A program made the position numbers and the translations under genes. From Aeromicrobium piscarium (GTDB lineage Bacteria; Actinomycetota; Actinomycetes; Propionibacteriales; Nocardioidaceae), in assembly GCF_007421815.1 (NCBI RefSeq), contig NZ_VLNT01000002.1, forward strand, positions 330,634 through 394,633: a stretch of 64,000 nt of DNA, given 5' to 3'. Below the pieces are notes generated by a model. That model ran no database searches. It had not been told where the DNA came from and saw nothing but the letters and a program-made list of their open reading frames with translations. Position 1 is the first letter of the stretch. Each line of letters begins with the position of its first letter. Shown here one piece after another: positions 1 through 8,507 of this stretch.

Positions 1-401
1 ATCGGCTGCCAGCCGTCAGCCTTGTCGATGTAGACCGCCTCGCGATCATGGTAGATGGCCAGGTGGACGCTCTCGCCGTACTTGTCGGCGAGAGCGCGTA
101 CCTCGCGGCCGGCCGCCATCCGGATCTCCGAGGGAGCCAAGGTGCCGACTCCGAGCTCCCAGAGGCGGGGCGTGAGCCGATAGACCTTGTCGTCGAGGCC
201 GTCCCGTTGGATCAGACCATGTGCGAGCAGCGTCTGGACCAGTCGATAGGCCGTCGATCGGTTCAGTCCGAGCGCGTCACCGACCGCGCGAGCGCTGCGC
301 GGTCGCGCGGCGAGGAGCTCCAGCACCTCGATGCCGCGCCCCAGCGTCTGCGCGTAGGGGCCCTCGACCGTCTCTCCCGTTCCGTTCGTCTCCACCATCA
401 T
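1..401 (-). CDS. IclR-family transcriptional regulator (partial, C-terminus off the left edge)
   Basis: The visible 133 residues begin with a short lead and then a winged helix-turn-helix typical of IclR proteins: GRGIEVLELLA, LGLNRSTAYRLVQTLL and a wing region with GL followed by YRLTPRLWELG. The start of the ligand domain (GESVHLAIYHDREAVYID) is present and the rest lies outside the window. The start codon at 401 overlaps the stop of the upstream crotonase gene as ATGA, so it is translationally coupled to the transport operon. IclR proteins usually sense a small aromatic or carboxylic effector; here it probably controls the adjacent ABC importer. An alternative start lies one codon downstream at 398. 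Confidence 0.85.
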   Translation of the reverse strand, partial: MMVETNGTGETVEGPYAQTLGRGIEVLELLAARPRSARAVGDALGLNRSTAYRLVQTLLAHGLIQRDGLDDKVYRLTPRLWELGVGTLAPSEIRMAAGREVRALADKYGESVHLAIYHDREAVYIDKADGWQP

Positions 402-1150
402 CGCCGCCTTCCTGTTCGATCTCGAAATGCCGTCATCCGCTGCGCGAGTCCCGGGGTCATCGACTCCTCCAGCAACTCCAGGTCGCTCTGGGCGGGCCGG
501 TCCCGGCGGACGGCCCGGGTCAGCCCGGCGATGCCCACGACCGAGCTACCGGCGGCACCGACGACGGCCCCTGCGGTCGACTCCAGCTGGTCGGACTCGA
601 CGAGCTGAGTGAGGAGACCGACGTCGAGGGCGCGTCGCGCGGACAGCTTCGCTCCGGTCAGCGCGAGACCCTGAGCGATCGCCGGAGACGTCTCCTGGGC
701 GAGTCGGCGCGTCCCCAGCAGGAGGCCGAACTGCGGGCCCGGGAAACGGAATGTGGTACGCGGACTGCCGATCCGGTGGTCGCAGGCCAGCGCCAGATCG
801 GCCCCCGCTCCCACCGCGTCACCGTCCAGGACCGCGACCGTCACCAGGGGTGCCTGGTAGAGATCGGTGAGCAGACCCTGGATCTCACGGAACTGCCTGC
901 GCAGTGTCTCGTCATCGGCGTGGTCGATCTGCCGCAGGTCCATCCCCGCGGCGAAGGCCGGACCGGTGGAGGTCATCACCAGCGCGGCTCGCTCCTCGGC
1001 GACGGCGCTCTCCACGGCCCGACGGAGAGCTCGGACGGTCTCGGGCGAGAGCGCGTTCCTGGTCGCCGGGGAATCGAGTTCCAGATGCACCGCCGATCCC
1101 TCGCCGGTCATCCGCACCTTCACCGGTGCCGCGTCTTCGAGCGTGGTCAT
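398..1150 (-). CDS. Enoyl-CoA hydratase/isomerase (crotonase-fold) family protein
   Basis: This 250-residue protein has the crotonase fold: an oxyanion-hole strand around FAAGMDLRQI and the second conserved block AVGAGADLALACDHRIG. The two glutamates that catalyse water addition in classical enoyl-CoA hydratases are not at their usual places: the first position reads D in AGADLAL, and the second falls in PGPQFGLLLG. The protein may therefore catalyse another crotonase-family reaction, such as isomerisation or thioester hydrolysis. I chose the start at 1150, which forms ATGA with the stop of the upstream binding-protein gene; a start at 1159 is also open. The gene lies between the importer genes and the IclR gene, suggesting it processes the imported compound as a CoA ester. 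Confidence 0.8.
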   Translation of the reverse strand: MTTLEDAAPVKVRMTGEGSAVHLELDSPATRNALSPETVRALRRAVESAVAEERAALVMTSTGPAFAAGMDLRQIDHADDETLRRQFREIQGLLTDLYQAPLVTVAVLDGDAVGAGADLALACDHRIGSPRTTFRFPGPQFGLLLGTRRLAQETSPAIAQGLALTGAKLSARRALDVGLLTQLVESDQLESTAGAVVGAAGSSVVGIAGLTRAVRRDRPAQSDLELLEESMTPGLAQRMTAFRDRTGRRR

Positions 1151-2229
1151 GGCGTCCATCCCTGCGCCTGTTCGACGATCGCATCGATGTCGAGGTCCTC
1201 GGCGGCCTCCTTGGCGGCCTCCATCCCGTCGATCTGCTCGACCGGGACTGCCTGGTCGATGAGCCCGTGCTCGACGAAGAAGGCGATCGAGTCCTCCAAG
1301 GCCTGCTCGTCCAGGTAGCCCACGAGGTCGTCGGACCCCGGTGCGGCGTCGGCGGCCCAGCGGGTCTCGACGATCGGCAGGGTGTCCTGGACCGCCTGTT
1401 CCTCATCTCCCTTCGGCGCCTGCGACGGGTAGGCCTTCCAGTGCATGCGGATGGCCGCCTCGGGGTTGGCATCGGCGAAGACCTTGCCCTCGTTGAAGGC
1501 ACGGAGGAAGGCGGCGACCTCCTCAGGATGCTCCTCGAGGAACTCCGTCGTCGTGGCGATGCCGAGCGTGCCGCTCAGATCGTCCAACGGTGAGGCCAGG
1601 GAACGGAGCGGCTCACCGTAGAGCTGCTCGACGACTCCCAAGGGGCCGTCGTAGGTGGCGTAGGCGTCGATCTGCCCCGCCTGGAGCGCTTGCGCCGCCT
1701 GCGCGCCGATACCGACCTCGAGCCACTTGACCTCGTTCTCGGGGTCGATACCCGAGGAGGACAAAGCGGCCCGGCCGAACAGATAGGAGGCCGAGGACTT
1801 GCTCTGGCTGCCCACGGTCTTGCCCACGAGATCGTCGACGGTCTGGATATCGGAGTCCTCCGGCACCACGGTGCGCCAGACATTGTCGGCGCCGAGGCTG
1901 ATGACCTTGATCCGGTCGTCGGAGGCCGCGGCCTGGTAGAAGGCCGTCGATCCGCCGTTGACGATGTCGAAATTGCCCGTCAACAGTCCTTGAACGCTGG
2001 CGACCGCCCCTTCGGTCCCCTGGATCTTGACGTCGATCCCGTGGTCCTCGAAGTAGCCCATCTCCTGAGGCACCGACGTATAAGGCGCTGTGCCCACCTG
2101 CAGTTGCGGGTCACCGACGCCGAAGCGGACCGATCCGCTCTCGGTGCCCGACCCTCCCCCGCAGGCGGCGAGCGCGATAGCGCTGGCGGCGACCGCAGCA
2201 GCGGCGAGAATCTTGGTTCGTTCAGACAT
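1147..2229 (-). CDS. ABC transporter substrate-binding lipoprotein (NMT1/SsuA-like)
   Basis: The 360-residue protein starts with a lipoprotein signal peptide whose lipobox is LAACG, so it is probably tethered to the outer face of the membrane. The body resembles the periplasmic binding proteins of the nitrate/sulfonate/taurine and NMT1/THI5 family, with the stretch DSDIQTVDDLVGKTVG and a following GS-rich ligand loop. I start it at 2229 because a strong AGGAGG lies about six bases upstream; a longer frame continues to 2298 but lacks a signal peptide. It lies 65 bases downstream of its permease gene and overlaps the next gene by ATGA. The substrate cannot be told from sequence. Confidence 0.88.
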   Translation of the reverse strand: MSERTKILAAAAVAASAIALAACGGGSGTESGSVRFGVGDPQLQVGTAPYTSVPQEMGYFEDHGIDVKIQGTEGAVASVQGLLTGNFDIVNGGSTAFYQAAASDDRIKVISLGADNVWRTVVPEDSDIQTVDDLVGKTVGSQSKSSASYLFGRAALSSSGIDPENEVKWLEVGIGAQAAQALQAGQIDAYATYDGPLGVVEQLYGEPLRSLASPLDDLSGTLGIATTTEFLEEHPEEVAAFLRAFNEGKVFADANPEAAIRMHWKAYPSQAPKGDEEQAVQDTLPIVETRWAADAAPGSDDLVGYLDEQALEDSIAFFVEHGLIDQAVPVEQIDGMEAAKEAAEDLDIDAIVEQAQGWTP

Positions 2230-2294
2230 CTCCGGTCCTCCTAGGGACGTCCTGGCAGCACCTGCGCAGGGATGGGGTCGAGGGTCGTGACAGG

Positions 2295-3134
2295 TCATTC
2301 ACGGAACAGCACCGCCTTCTTCACACCGACCATCAACAGATGCAGGGTGGTGCCGAGGACGCCGAGGATCAGCAGCACGGCGTAGACACTCGCGGTGTCA
2401 CCGAAGGCGGTCCGGTCCTGGATCCGGAAGCCGAGGCCCGCGTCGGCGCCGACGAACTCGCCGACGATCACGCCGAGCAGCGACATCACGAGCGCGACGT
2501 CCATGGCGGCAAAGATGTAGGGCATCGTGTTGGGCAGGCGGAGCAATCGCATCTCCTGCATGCGGCTCGCGCCCAGCGACCGCATCAGGCGCAGCTCGTC
2601 CTTGTCGATCTCGGACATGCCGGCCAGCGTGTTGGTGAACATCGGGAAGAAGGCCAGCAGGGCACCGATGACCGCCTTCGGCGTCAGGCCGTAGCCGAGC
2701 CAGGAGACCAGGAGCGGTGCGATGGCGACTTTGGGGAAGGTCTGGAAGAAGATCACATACGGGTAGATCGCCATGCGCAGCACTTCCACATAGGCGAGCA
2801 GGGTGCCCAGCACGAAGGCGACGGCGATGCCGATGAAGAAGCCGATGGTGGTGGTCTGCAGGGTGACGCCGATATCGCCCCACCAGGAGCCTGCTCCGGG
2901 CGTGAGCCCGGCGCGCAGGCTGTCGGCCACGTCGAGTGGGGCGGGGAGGATGAGACTCGAGGTGACCTCGAGGGTGACGGCCAGCTGCCAGGCGGCCACG
3001 GCGGCGATCAGGAAGACTGCGGCCAGGACGGCGGCCTGGATGCGCGTCGAGACCTGCCATCCCCGGCGCCGCGGGGCGGTGCCGGTCCGCGGGGCGGGCG
3101 GAGCGCTGCGGGGGGTCGCGGTGGAGGTGCTCAT
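2295..3134 (-). CDS. ABC transporter permease (SsuC/TauC-like)
   Basis: This 279-residue membrane protein has about six hydrophobic segments and a binding-protein-dependent transport (EAA) loop around ASRMQEMRLLRLPNTMPYIF, which docks on the ATPase. It matches the permease class that works with NMT1/SsuA binding proteins and SsuB-type ATPases. The start at 3134 makes ATGA with the stop of the ATPase gene, which fixes it against the much longer open frame upstream. The N-terminal 30 residues are rich in Ser, Thr, Pro and Arg and are presumably cytoplasmic. Confidence 0.88.
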   Translation of the reverse strand: MSTSTATPRSAPPAPRTGTAPRRRGWQVSTRIQAAVLAAVFLIAAVAAWQLAVTLEVTSSLILPAPLDVADSLRAGLTPGAGSWWGDIGVTLQTTTIGFFIGIAVAFVLGTLLAYVEVLRMAIYPYVIFFQTFPKVAIAPLLVSWLGYGLTPKAVIGALLAFFPMFTNTLAGMSEIDKDELRLMRSLGASRMQEMRLLRLPNTMPYIFAAMDVALVMSLLGVIVGEFVGADAGLGFRIQDRTAFGDTASVYAVLLILGVLGTTLHLLMVGVKKAVLFRE

Positions 3135-3973
3135 TCGGCGGCTCCGTTCACCTCGGGCTGCAGCACCGCGCGGATCCTGCCGACCAGCTCGTTGAACCGC
3201 GGCGACTGTCGCATGTCCTCGTTCCGGGGCCGGGGCAGGTCCACGTCGACCATCTCGAGCAGCCGTCCGGGACGGGCGGCCATCACGGCGACCCGATCGG
3301 CCAGGTAGACCGCCTCGGGGATGTGGTGGGTGACGAAGACGATGGTCGTGGACTTCTCCTGCCAGATGCGCAGCAGCTCGTCGTTGAGCATCTCGCGGGT
3401 GAACTCGTCGAGGGCGGCGAAGGGCTCGTCCATCAGCAGCACCGAGGGCTTCATGATGAGCGAGCGGACGATCGCGGCGCGCTGCTGCATACCGCCGGAG
3501 AGCTCGTGCGGGTAGCGGTTCTCGAACTGGCTGAGGCCGATCATCTCGAGCAGGTCGCGCGCATACTGCTTGGTCTGCGCATTGAGCGTCCCCGCGATCT
3601 GCGCCGGCAGGAGCACGTTGTCCATCACGGTGCGCCAACGCAGCAGGGTCGACTTCTGGAAGGCGATGCTCACCGCCGGGTGCGCCGCGCGAGCCGGCTC
3701 TCCGGCGACCGAGACTTCGCCCTGTGTGGCGTCCAGCAGCCCGCCGATCATCATCAGCAGGGTCGTCTTCCCGCAGCCGCTGGGGCCGACGAGGCTGACG
3801 AACTCCCCCGACGTGATCGACAGATCGACGGGCAGGAGCGCCTGCACGGAGTCCTGCTTGGGACGTTCGTAGGTCTTGGCCAGCTGGTCGATGTAGATCG
3901 AACCGTCGCTGCCGGAGGCGGGTTCTCCGACGCTGCCGAGCGTCGCACTCCCGACATCGGTGAGGTGTGTCAT
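3131..3973 (-). CDS. ABC transporter ATP-binding protein (SsuB/TauB/NrtD-like)
   Basis: The 280-residue ATPase carries a complete set of motifs: Walker A GPSGCGKTT, signature LSGGMQQRAAIVRSL, Walker B VLLMDEPFAALD and the switch histidine in FVTHHI. The overall form is that of the nitrate/sulfonate/taurine importer family. It is the first gene of a five-gene minus-strand operon (ATPase, permease, binding protein, crotonase, IclR) in which most junctions overlap by four bases. The start at 3973 follows an A/G-rich stretch (GAAGGGGC) eleven bases upstream; a start at 4063 is open but adds unrelated residues. Confidence 0.9.
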   Translation of the reverse strand: MTHLTDVGSATLGSVGEPASGSDGSIYIDQLAKTYERPKQDSVQALLPVDLSITSGEFVSLVGPSGCGKTTLLMMIGGLLDATQGEVSVAGEPARAAHPAVSIAFQKSTLLRWRTVMDNVLLPAQIAGTLNAQTKQYARDLLEMIGLSQFENRYPHELSGGMQQRAAIVRSLIMKPSVLLMDEPFAALDEFTREMLNDELLRIWQEKSTTIVFVTHHIPEAVYLADRVAVMAARPGRLLEMVDVDLPRPRNEDMRQSPRFNELVGRIRAVLQPEVNGAAE

Positions 3974-3991
3974 CCTGCTGCCCCTTCGGAT

Positions 3992-4010
3992 TGTGTTCAA
4001 TATGCAAACA
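3992..4010. promoter_or_regulatory. Imperfect palindrome in the divergent promoter region (possible IclR site)
   Basis: The sequence TGTGTTCAATATGCAAACA is an imperfect inverted repeat (twelve of nineteen positions symmetric) about 20 bases upstream of the ATPase start. It is AT-rich compared with its surroundings and could be the operator for the IclR protein encoded at the end of the same operon. A second inverted repeat, GGTCGCC...GGCGACC, lies at 4066-4090 in the same 155-base gap, nearer the divergent epimerase gene. Assignment rests on position only. Confidence 0.3.
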
Positions 4011-4128
4011 GGCTGTGCATCCTTTGACCACTTTACCGTGGCACACGTCACACGGACTGTCAACGGGTCGCCTCGTGAGACCTGGCGACCGATGGGGAGC
4101 GACCCCCGGTCCCTGAGAAGATCGCCAC

Positions 4129-5079
4129 ATGACGATGCCGAGTGACGTGCACGTGATCGTCGGAGCCGGCCCGGTGGGTGCGAGCCTGGCCGGCAGGCTG
4201 GCCCGCGACGGCCACCGTGTACGTGTCCTCACTCGTTCGGGCCATGATCTTGGCCTGCCCGGTGTGGAGTCGGTCGCCGTGGACGCCTCGGAGGAGTCGG
4301 CTCTCAGCGACTGTGCGAAGGGCGCGGCGGTGCTCTACAACTGTGCGAATCCCGGCGCCTACCCGCTCTGGGAGAAGCGGTGGCCACCGCTGGCGACGGC
4401 GATCCTGCACGCTGCCGAGCGCACCGGTGCGGTGCTGGTGACGGCGAGCAATCTCTACGGATACGGACCCCCGGACGCACCGATGGTCAGACAGACACCG
4501 CTGCGCCCGTCGGACCACAAGGGAGTGCTACGCGCGCACATGTGGACCGAAGCACTGGCCATGCACGAGGCGGGCCGCGTCCGCGCCACCGAGGCGCGGG
4601 CCTCGGACTACATCGGCCCCACATTGCCGACCGGCAATGGGCTGCTGCCGCGCTACGCTGACGCGACGCTGAGCGGGCGGACCGCTACGGTGTTCGCCGA
4701 TCCGGACCAGCCTCACTCCTGGACCGCGGTCGATGATGTCGCCGATACGCTCGCGGCCTTGGGACGGGACGAGCGCGCCTGGGGCTCGGCGTGGATCGTG
4801 CCCTCGAACCCACCCTCGACTGTGCGAGAGGTGCTGCGAAGCCTGGCCGAGCAGATCGGGGCGGATGCACCCCGTATGCGGCAGATACCTCGCTGGCTTC
4901 TTCGAGCCGGAGGTCTGGGGATCCCGATGCTGTGCGAGGTCGACGGCATCCTGTATCAGTTCGACGCGCCGTTCATCGCAGACGGATCGGAGACCGCGGA
5001 GCTGTTCGGGGTCACGCCGAGCCCGTGGGAGCCCTTGCTGGCCGAGACCGCACGCGCGTGGGCCGAGCGCGCCCGGTAG
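4129..5079 (+). CDS. NAD(P)-dependent epimerase/dehydratase-family protein
   Basis: The 316-residue protein opens with a Rossmann nucleotide-binding motif, GAGPVGASLAGRLARDG, and has the extended short-chain dehydrogenase layout, including SNLYGYG where family members carry the catalytic tyrosine region and SWTAVDDVADTLAALG near the C-terminal part. It resembles sugar-nucleotide epimerase-like proteins of actinobacteria of unknown substrate. The start at 4129 has GAGAAG eight bases upstream. It is transcribed divergently from the ABC operon and is followed, after a 72-base gap, by the GAF-ANTAR gene. Confidence 0.8.
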   Translation: MTMPSDVHVIVGAGPVGASLAGRLARDGHRVRVLTRSGHDLGLPGVESVAVDASEESALSDCAKGAAVLYNCANPGAYPLWEKRWPPLATAILHAAERTGAVLVTASNLYGYGPPDAPMVRQTPLRPSDHKGVLRAHMWTEALAMHEAGRVRATEARASDYIGPTLPTGNGLLPRYADATLSGRTATVFADPDQPHSWTAVDDVADTLAALGRDERAWGSAWIVPSNPPSTVREVLRSLAEQIGADAPRMRQIPRWLLRAGGLGIPMLCEVDGILYQFDAPFIADGSETAELFGVTPSPWEPLLAETARAWAERAR

Positions 5080-5151
5080 CCGCCCGGAGGAGATGCGGCT
5101 GCCCGCGCGATCCCGTACTCGACGTCATTCGCTGAGCCCGACCGGCAGCCG

Positions 5152-5784
5152 ATGAGCGATCTTCTCGACGCCACCGGTCTACTCGTGCCCCATCATCGCC
5201 TGATCGACCTGCACGAGGACTCGGTAAGGCCAGGGGCTGGACCGACCAAGATCGAGACCATCGCCCAGACCGACGATGTCGTCCGACGCGCCGATGAACT
5301 GCAGTACGAGCACCACGAAGGTCCCTGCCTGCAGAGCATCCACGAACAAGAGACCGTCTACTCGCCCGACCTGAGCCATGAGCAACGCTGGCCCTCATGG
5401 GCGCGGCGCGCCCGCGCCGAACTCGGCATCCGCAGTGTTCTCGGGCTCCAGCTGTTCGTCGGCCCGACGTCCCTGGGATGTCTGAATCTGTTCTCCGACA
5501 GCCCCGAGGCGTTCCAGGCCGACCAGCGCGTCTCCGCCCTCGCACTGGCGTCACACGTCGCCGTCGCGATGGCCGCGGAGCAGAACCACCAGGATCTGAA
5601 CTCCGCCCTGGTCAACCGCACCATCATCGGCCGCGCCGAAGGCATGCTCATGCAACGATTCGACATCTCCGCCGACCAGGCCTTCGCCGCGCTCGTCCGC
5701 ATCTCCCAGGACCGCAACATCAAACTGCACCTCGTCGCCGCCGACATCGCCGAGAAAGGCATCCGCCCGGATCTCTTCGACTGA
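5152..5784 (+). CDS. GAF and ANTAR domain protein (transcription antiterminator)
   Basis: This 210-residue protein has an N-terminal GAF sensor domain (roughly residues 30-140, with YEHHEGPCLQSIHEQ and the strand LGIRSVLGLQLF) followed by a C-terminal ANTAR RNA-binding domain (about 150-205, with IGRAEGMLMQRFDISADQAF). ANTAR domains bind tandem hairpins in nascent mRNA and stop premature termination. Such GAF-ANTAR proteins are common in actinobacteria, often in many copies. No partner sensor kinase is adjacent. The gene ends at a strong hairpin 8 bases downstream, and it is the last clearly chromosomal gene before the island boundary. Confidence 0.9.
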   Translation: MSDLLDATGLLVPHHRLIDLHEDSVRPGAGPTKIETIAQTDDVVRRADELQYEHHEGPCLQSIHEQETVYSPDLSHEQRWPSWARRARAELGIRSVLGLQLFVGPTSLGCLNLFSDSPEAFQADQRVSALALASHVAVAMAAEQNHQDLNSALVNRTIIGRAEGMLMQRFDISADQAFAALVRISQDRNIKLHLVAADIAEKGIRPDLFD

Positions 5785-5791
5785 TGACAAA

Positions 5792-5828
5792 GAAGCCGGG
5801 ATCCCAGTCTTACTGGAATCCCGGCTTC
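5792..5828 (+). terminator. Hairpin terminator after the GAF-ANTAR gene
   Basis: A near-perfect inverted repeat, GAAGCCGGGAT... pairing with ATCCCGGCTTC, with inner bases CCAGT and ACTGG extending the stem, starts 8 bases after the GAF-ANTAR stop codon. No long T-run follows. It also sits at the 3' side of the tRNA fragment on the other strand, so it may end transcription from both directions. Confidence 0.7.
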
Positions 5829-5831
5829 GAT

Positions 5832-5868
5832 TGGTAGCGGGGGCAGGATTTGAACCTGCGACCTCTGG
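5832..5868 (-). other. tRNA-Met 3' fragment; putative attachment site and island boundary
   Basis: Read on the minus strand, these 37 bases end in the acceptor strand CCCGCTA plus an encoded CCA, preceded by a perfect T arm GCAGG-TTCAAAT-CCTGC and the variable-loop bases AGGTC. This is the 3' part of an elongator tRNA-Met as found in mycobacteria and relatives. Beyond 5868 the anticodon arm does not continue: no paired stem or CAT anticodon can be found, so the gene is incomplete. A lone tRNA 3' end is the usual mark of integration by a tyrosine recombinase, with the restored full tRNA at the other end of the element. That end would lie to the right, outside the window. Confidence 0.75.
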
Positions 5869-6088
5869 AATCACACAGAGCGATTCCGGCTGCTACCGAA
5901 CGTTGCGGGAAACAGCCGAATCGCTTGTATTGATGCGGTGTCTGCTGTCTCGAACACCTCCGACTATACCCGATCAGTTCGTACTCAGGCTGGCTGAATC
6001 CGGAGGGTAAGAGGAGGGTGATCGATTCGTGAGCAAGGCATCGGACGATGGGACCGCCGACAGCGCAGCGGGTCGGCCCAAGTTTGGG

Positions 6089-6715
6089 TCAGGCCAATCT
6101 CACTGTGGTGAGGCAGGTGGGATCGTCTGTGCCTGTCGCGATGTCCGCTTCGCCACTCCTGCCGTCATAGGTGATCTTTATGGTGCCTTTGATGTCGCGG
6201 GGCAGCCAGAAGCCAACGAACCCATTTTCGAACGTCGTGACTGTCTTCTCTACCAGGACCTCGTCGTTGGTTTCGTCGACGATCTGCACCTCGACCTCAG
6301 TGGAGGCGAGCTCTCCCGTGCAGGTGGTCAGCGAGTGGTTGTAGCACTCGTGGGTTTGATGGACGTATGGCGCGACCGAGAGGTAGAAGGCGTCGCTTGG
6401 AGTTGCGATGGTGACCTCGTCGCCACCGGACGACAGCACCAGTTGATCAGGGCGCACAGATGCGATCAGGTCTTGTGGCCGCTCTGATCCACCAAGCCGG
6501 TCGAGGTGGTCGATGATTTCGACTACGTCATCCATCCCGCTCATTCCATGCGCGCTGAGCAATTGATCTGCGTCTGCGGCTGTTGCCCCTGTTGCGGACC
6601 CGGCCGCGCCGGTTGCGGTGGTGTCAGAGTTGTCGTCGGTAGTCGAGCAGGCGGTCAGGCCCAACGCGGCTACAAGGCCGAAGGTGCTGACGATGTTTCT
6701 GATGCTTCTTCTCAC
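6089..6715 (-). CDS. cueP: CueP-family periplasmic copper-binding lipoprotein
   Basis: The 208-residue protein has a lipoprotein signal peptide (lipobox GLTAC) and then matches the CueP family over its length: ASVRPDQLVL, FYLSVAPYVHQTHEC, SLTTCTGEL, GFVGFWLPRDIKGT and the C-terminal DPTCLTTVRL. The three conserved cysteines of CueP, which bind copper, are all present in these motifs. In Salmonella CueP stores copper in the periplasm; here it is probably membrane-anchored. The GTG start at 6715 follows AAGGA at good distance. It is the last gene of the copper operon, 27 bases after the DUF3152 gene. Confidence 0.88.
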   Translation of the reverse strand: MRRSIRNIVSTFGLVAALGLTACSTTDDNSDTTATGAAGSATGATAADADQLLSAHGMSGMDDVVEIIDHLDRLGGSERPQDLIASVRPDQLVLSSGGDEVTIATPSDAFYLSVAPYVHQTHECYNHSLTTCTGELASTEVEVQIVDETNDEVLVEKTVTTFENGFVGFWLPRDIKGTIKITYDGRSGEADIATGTDDPTCLTTVRLA

Positions 6716-6742
6716 GTACGTGTTCCTTTGATGGGGAGCTGG

Positions 6743-7591
6743 CTAGTGGGGCGGGCCATCTGCGGGCCAGGGGTTCGGGGAGCAACCCTCCATCCTGAGG
6801 GTCTGCTGCAGCATGACGGGGGCGGGCGTCCCGGGTTGCGGGCAGGACTGGTGGGGGTATCCGAGCGCGTGTCCTGTCTCATGGTTGATGACGTACTGGC
6901 GATATTCACGAAGGGGCCGCTGGAACGGCTCTGCGCCGAAGAACCACCGCTTGGCGTTGATCACGACCCGGTCCTCGTTTCGGCACGAGACTTCTCCCTT
7001 TGTGTCGAGGGGCGCGCACAGTTGATCGACGGTGTCAGGTGTGGCGAGCAGTATGCGTATCTCTTCGCCGCTGGCAACGCGTTCGAACTCGTGGTCGCCG
7101 ACGCTTCGCCATCCCCTGTCGTCCGCAAGCGTCTGGTCGACGACTTTGGCGAACTCGGCCGGGTCAACGTCGAGCCCTTCTTCCACGGCTACGGAGTAAC
7201 GCAATGGTGCAGGTCCAGTGCTGGCCCCTGCGCTTGGGGCGAGCATGAACTCTCCTGTCCCTGCTTGCGGCACTTGAGGTGTCAGCGTGACCGGTGGCGC
7301 AATGGGCGAGAGCCGCGAAGGCGACGTCGCCGGCGATGGCGGCGTGTCGGCCAATGACGATTTCGTCGTGTTGGCGGGTGCTGGTTGCGACGAGTTCCAG
7401 AACGTGAGCACGCCGGTGAGCGCGATGACGCCAGTTGCAACTGCGAGGCCGAGCAGGATTCGGGTCGTTCGGTGGTGTGGCCGCGCACTGTCTGCTCGAC
7501 GCCTGCCAACAGCGCGTGGCCTGTTCGCTCGGCGCCGGCCGAGATCGGCTCGCGCGCCGCGTGCGCGGCGTGCTCCTGGCTGTCGGTTCAC
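6743..7591 (-). CDS. DUF3152 family membrane-anchored putative metalloprotease
   Basis: The 282-residue protein starts with an Arg-rich cytoplasmic stretch, then one membrane helix (RILLGLAVATGVIALTGVL) and an exported domain. Near the end it has HETGHALGYPHQSC, a zincin-type HExxHxxGxxH motif, so it is likely a zinc metallopeptidase of the DUF3152 family known from actinobacteria. I chose GTG at 7591, which forms GTGA with the stop of the preceding gene; a longer open frame reaches upstream through that gene and is not credible. Its place between copper genes suggests a role in cell-envelope handling of copper, but the substrate is unknown. Confidence 0.78.
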   Translation of the reverse strand: MNRQPGARRARGARADLGRRRANRPRAVGRRRADSARPHHRTTRILLGLAVATGVIALTGVLTFWNSSQPAPANTTKSSLADTPPSPATSPSRLSPIAPPVTLTPQVPQAGTGEFMLAPSAGASTGPAPLRYSVAVEEGLDVDPAEFAKVVDQTLADDRGWRSVGDHEFERVASGEEIRILLATPDTVDQLCAPLDTKGEVSCRNEDRVVINAKRWFFGAEPFQRPLREYRQYVINHETGHALGYPHQSCPQPGTPAPVMLQQTLRMEGCSPNPWPADGPPH

Positions 7592-8439
7592 GAGATGACC
7601 TGGATCAAGGGCACCCAGGTGCGTCCGACGTCCTCGGATCGGTAGATCCCCTGATCCGTGGCGGCGTGCCACTGCTGCCCCGTTACGTCGAATGCCTCCG
7701 GATCCCCCGGAACTCGGCCAACACGATCCCAGGTCTCCCCTTGGTCGGTGCTGGAGTAGACCGATCCGTCTGCGGCGAGTCCGGCAAGCTGATCGGACGT
7801 GGGCCATCCCAGGAAGACCAGCGGAGGTGCAGAGTCGAGAGTGATCGAGGTCGAGTCGACTCCACGCAGTTGCAGTTTCCCTTCAGGCGATGAAGTGAGG
7901 ACCTCTTGTGTGTTTGAGGGGTTGATGACGAGATCAATGACCGGTTCCTCGGCCACGACCGACCAGTTCCTGCGATCTGTCGCAGTCAGCAGCCTGCCAG
8001 TCACCGAGTCGAAGGCATAGATACGGTCTCCCACCACGTCGAGGGCGTGGAAGTCAGCCTCGCCCTTCAACGAAACGCTCGACCACGTGCTGGCTGCGTC
8101 AGTCGATTCGATCATTCCGAGATGAGGTGGAAGGTCTTCCCTCATGTCGGGGTGGCCGCTCCCCAGGAAGTGGTCGGGTCCGATGATGGTGAACGCCATG
8201 GTGTCCTGCCATCGATCGGCGATCCTGGCCAGGGAACCGTCATCACCAATGCGGATGACTCCGAAGTGGGTCGCGGCATAGAGCATCTGGTCACCTGGGT
8301 TGACTCCGAGGCCGTGGACGTGACCCAGCGACTGGACCTCCGATGTGGCGGGCGCGGCGGGTTCCTCCTCAGCGGCGCAACCGGTGGTCAGGATGAGCGC
8401 GCCGATCGCGAAACTGGCGAGCAGATTGCGGGCAAGCAT
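7588..8439 (-). CDS. Lipoprotein with sortilin/BNR-like repeats (F510_1955-type)
   Basis: This 283-residue lipoprotein (lipobox ILTTGC) contains Asp-box-like repeats, such as SSTDQGETWDRVG and YRSEDVGRTWVP, that build a beta-propeller. The beginning of the mature part, LGHVHGLGVNPGDQMLYAATHFG, is typical of proteins annotated as F510_1955-family glycosylhydrolases. These are often found beside DUF305 genes in copper clusters, as here. A glycosidase activity is not established. The start has GACAGGAAC upstream. It is coupled to the downstream DUF3152 gene by GTGA. Confidence 0.75.
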   Translation of the reverse strand: MLARNLLASFAIGALILTTGCAAEEEPAAPATSEVQSLGHVHGLGVNPGDQMLYAATHFGVIRIGDDGSLARIADRWQDTMAFTIIGPDHFLGSGHPDMREDLPPHLGMIESTDAASTWSSVSLKGEADFHALDVVGDRIYAFDSVTGRLLTATDRRNWSVVAEEPVIDLVINPSNTQEVLTSSPEGKLQLRGVDSTSITLDSAPPLVFLGWPTSDQLAGLAADGSVYSSTDQGETWDRVGRVPGDPEAFDVTGQQWHAATDQGIYRSEDVGRTWVPLIQVIS

Positions 8440-8507
8440 GATTGTTCCTGTCGATCAAGGCATGAAGGGTTGGGCCGACCACATAGGTGGTCGACCCCAA
8501 GGGGCGA

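Noticed and set aside
5832-5910. Complete tRNA gene at the tRNA-Met fragment
   Set aside because: Beyond the variable loop no anticodon stem or CAT anticodon can be folded, and the 5' acceptor strand is missing.
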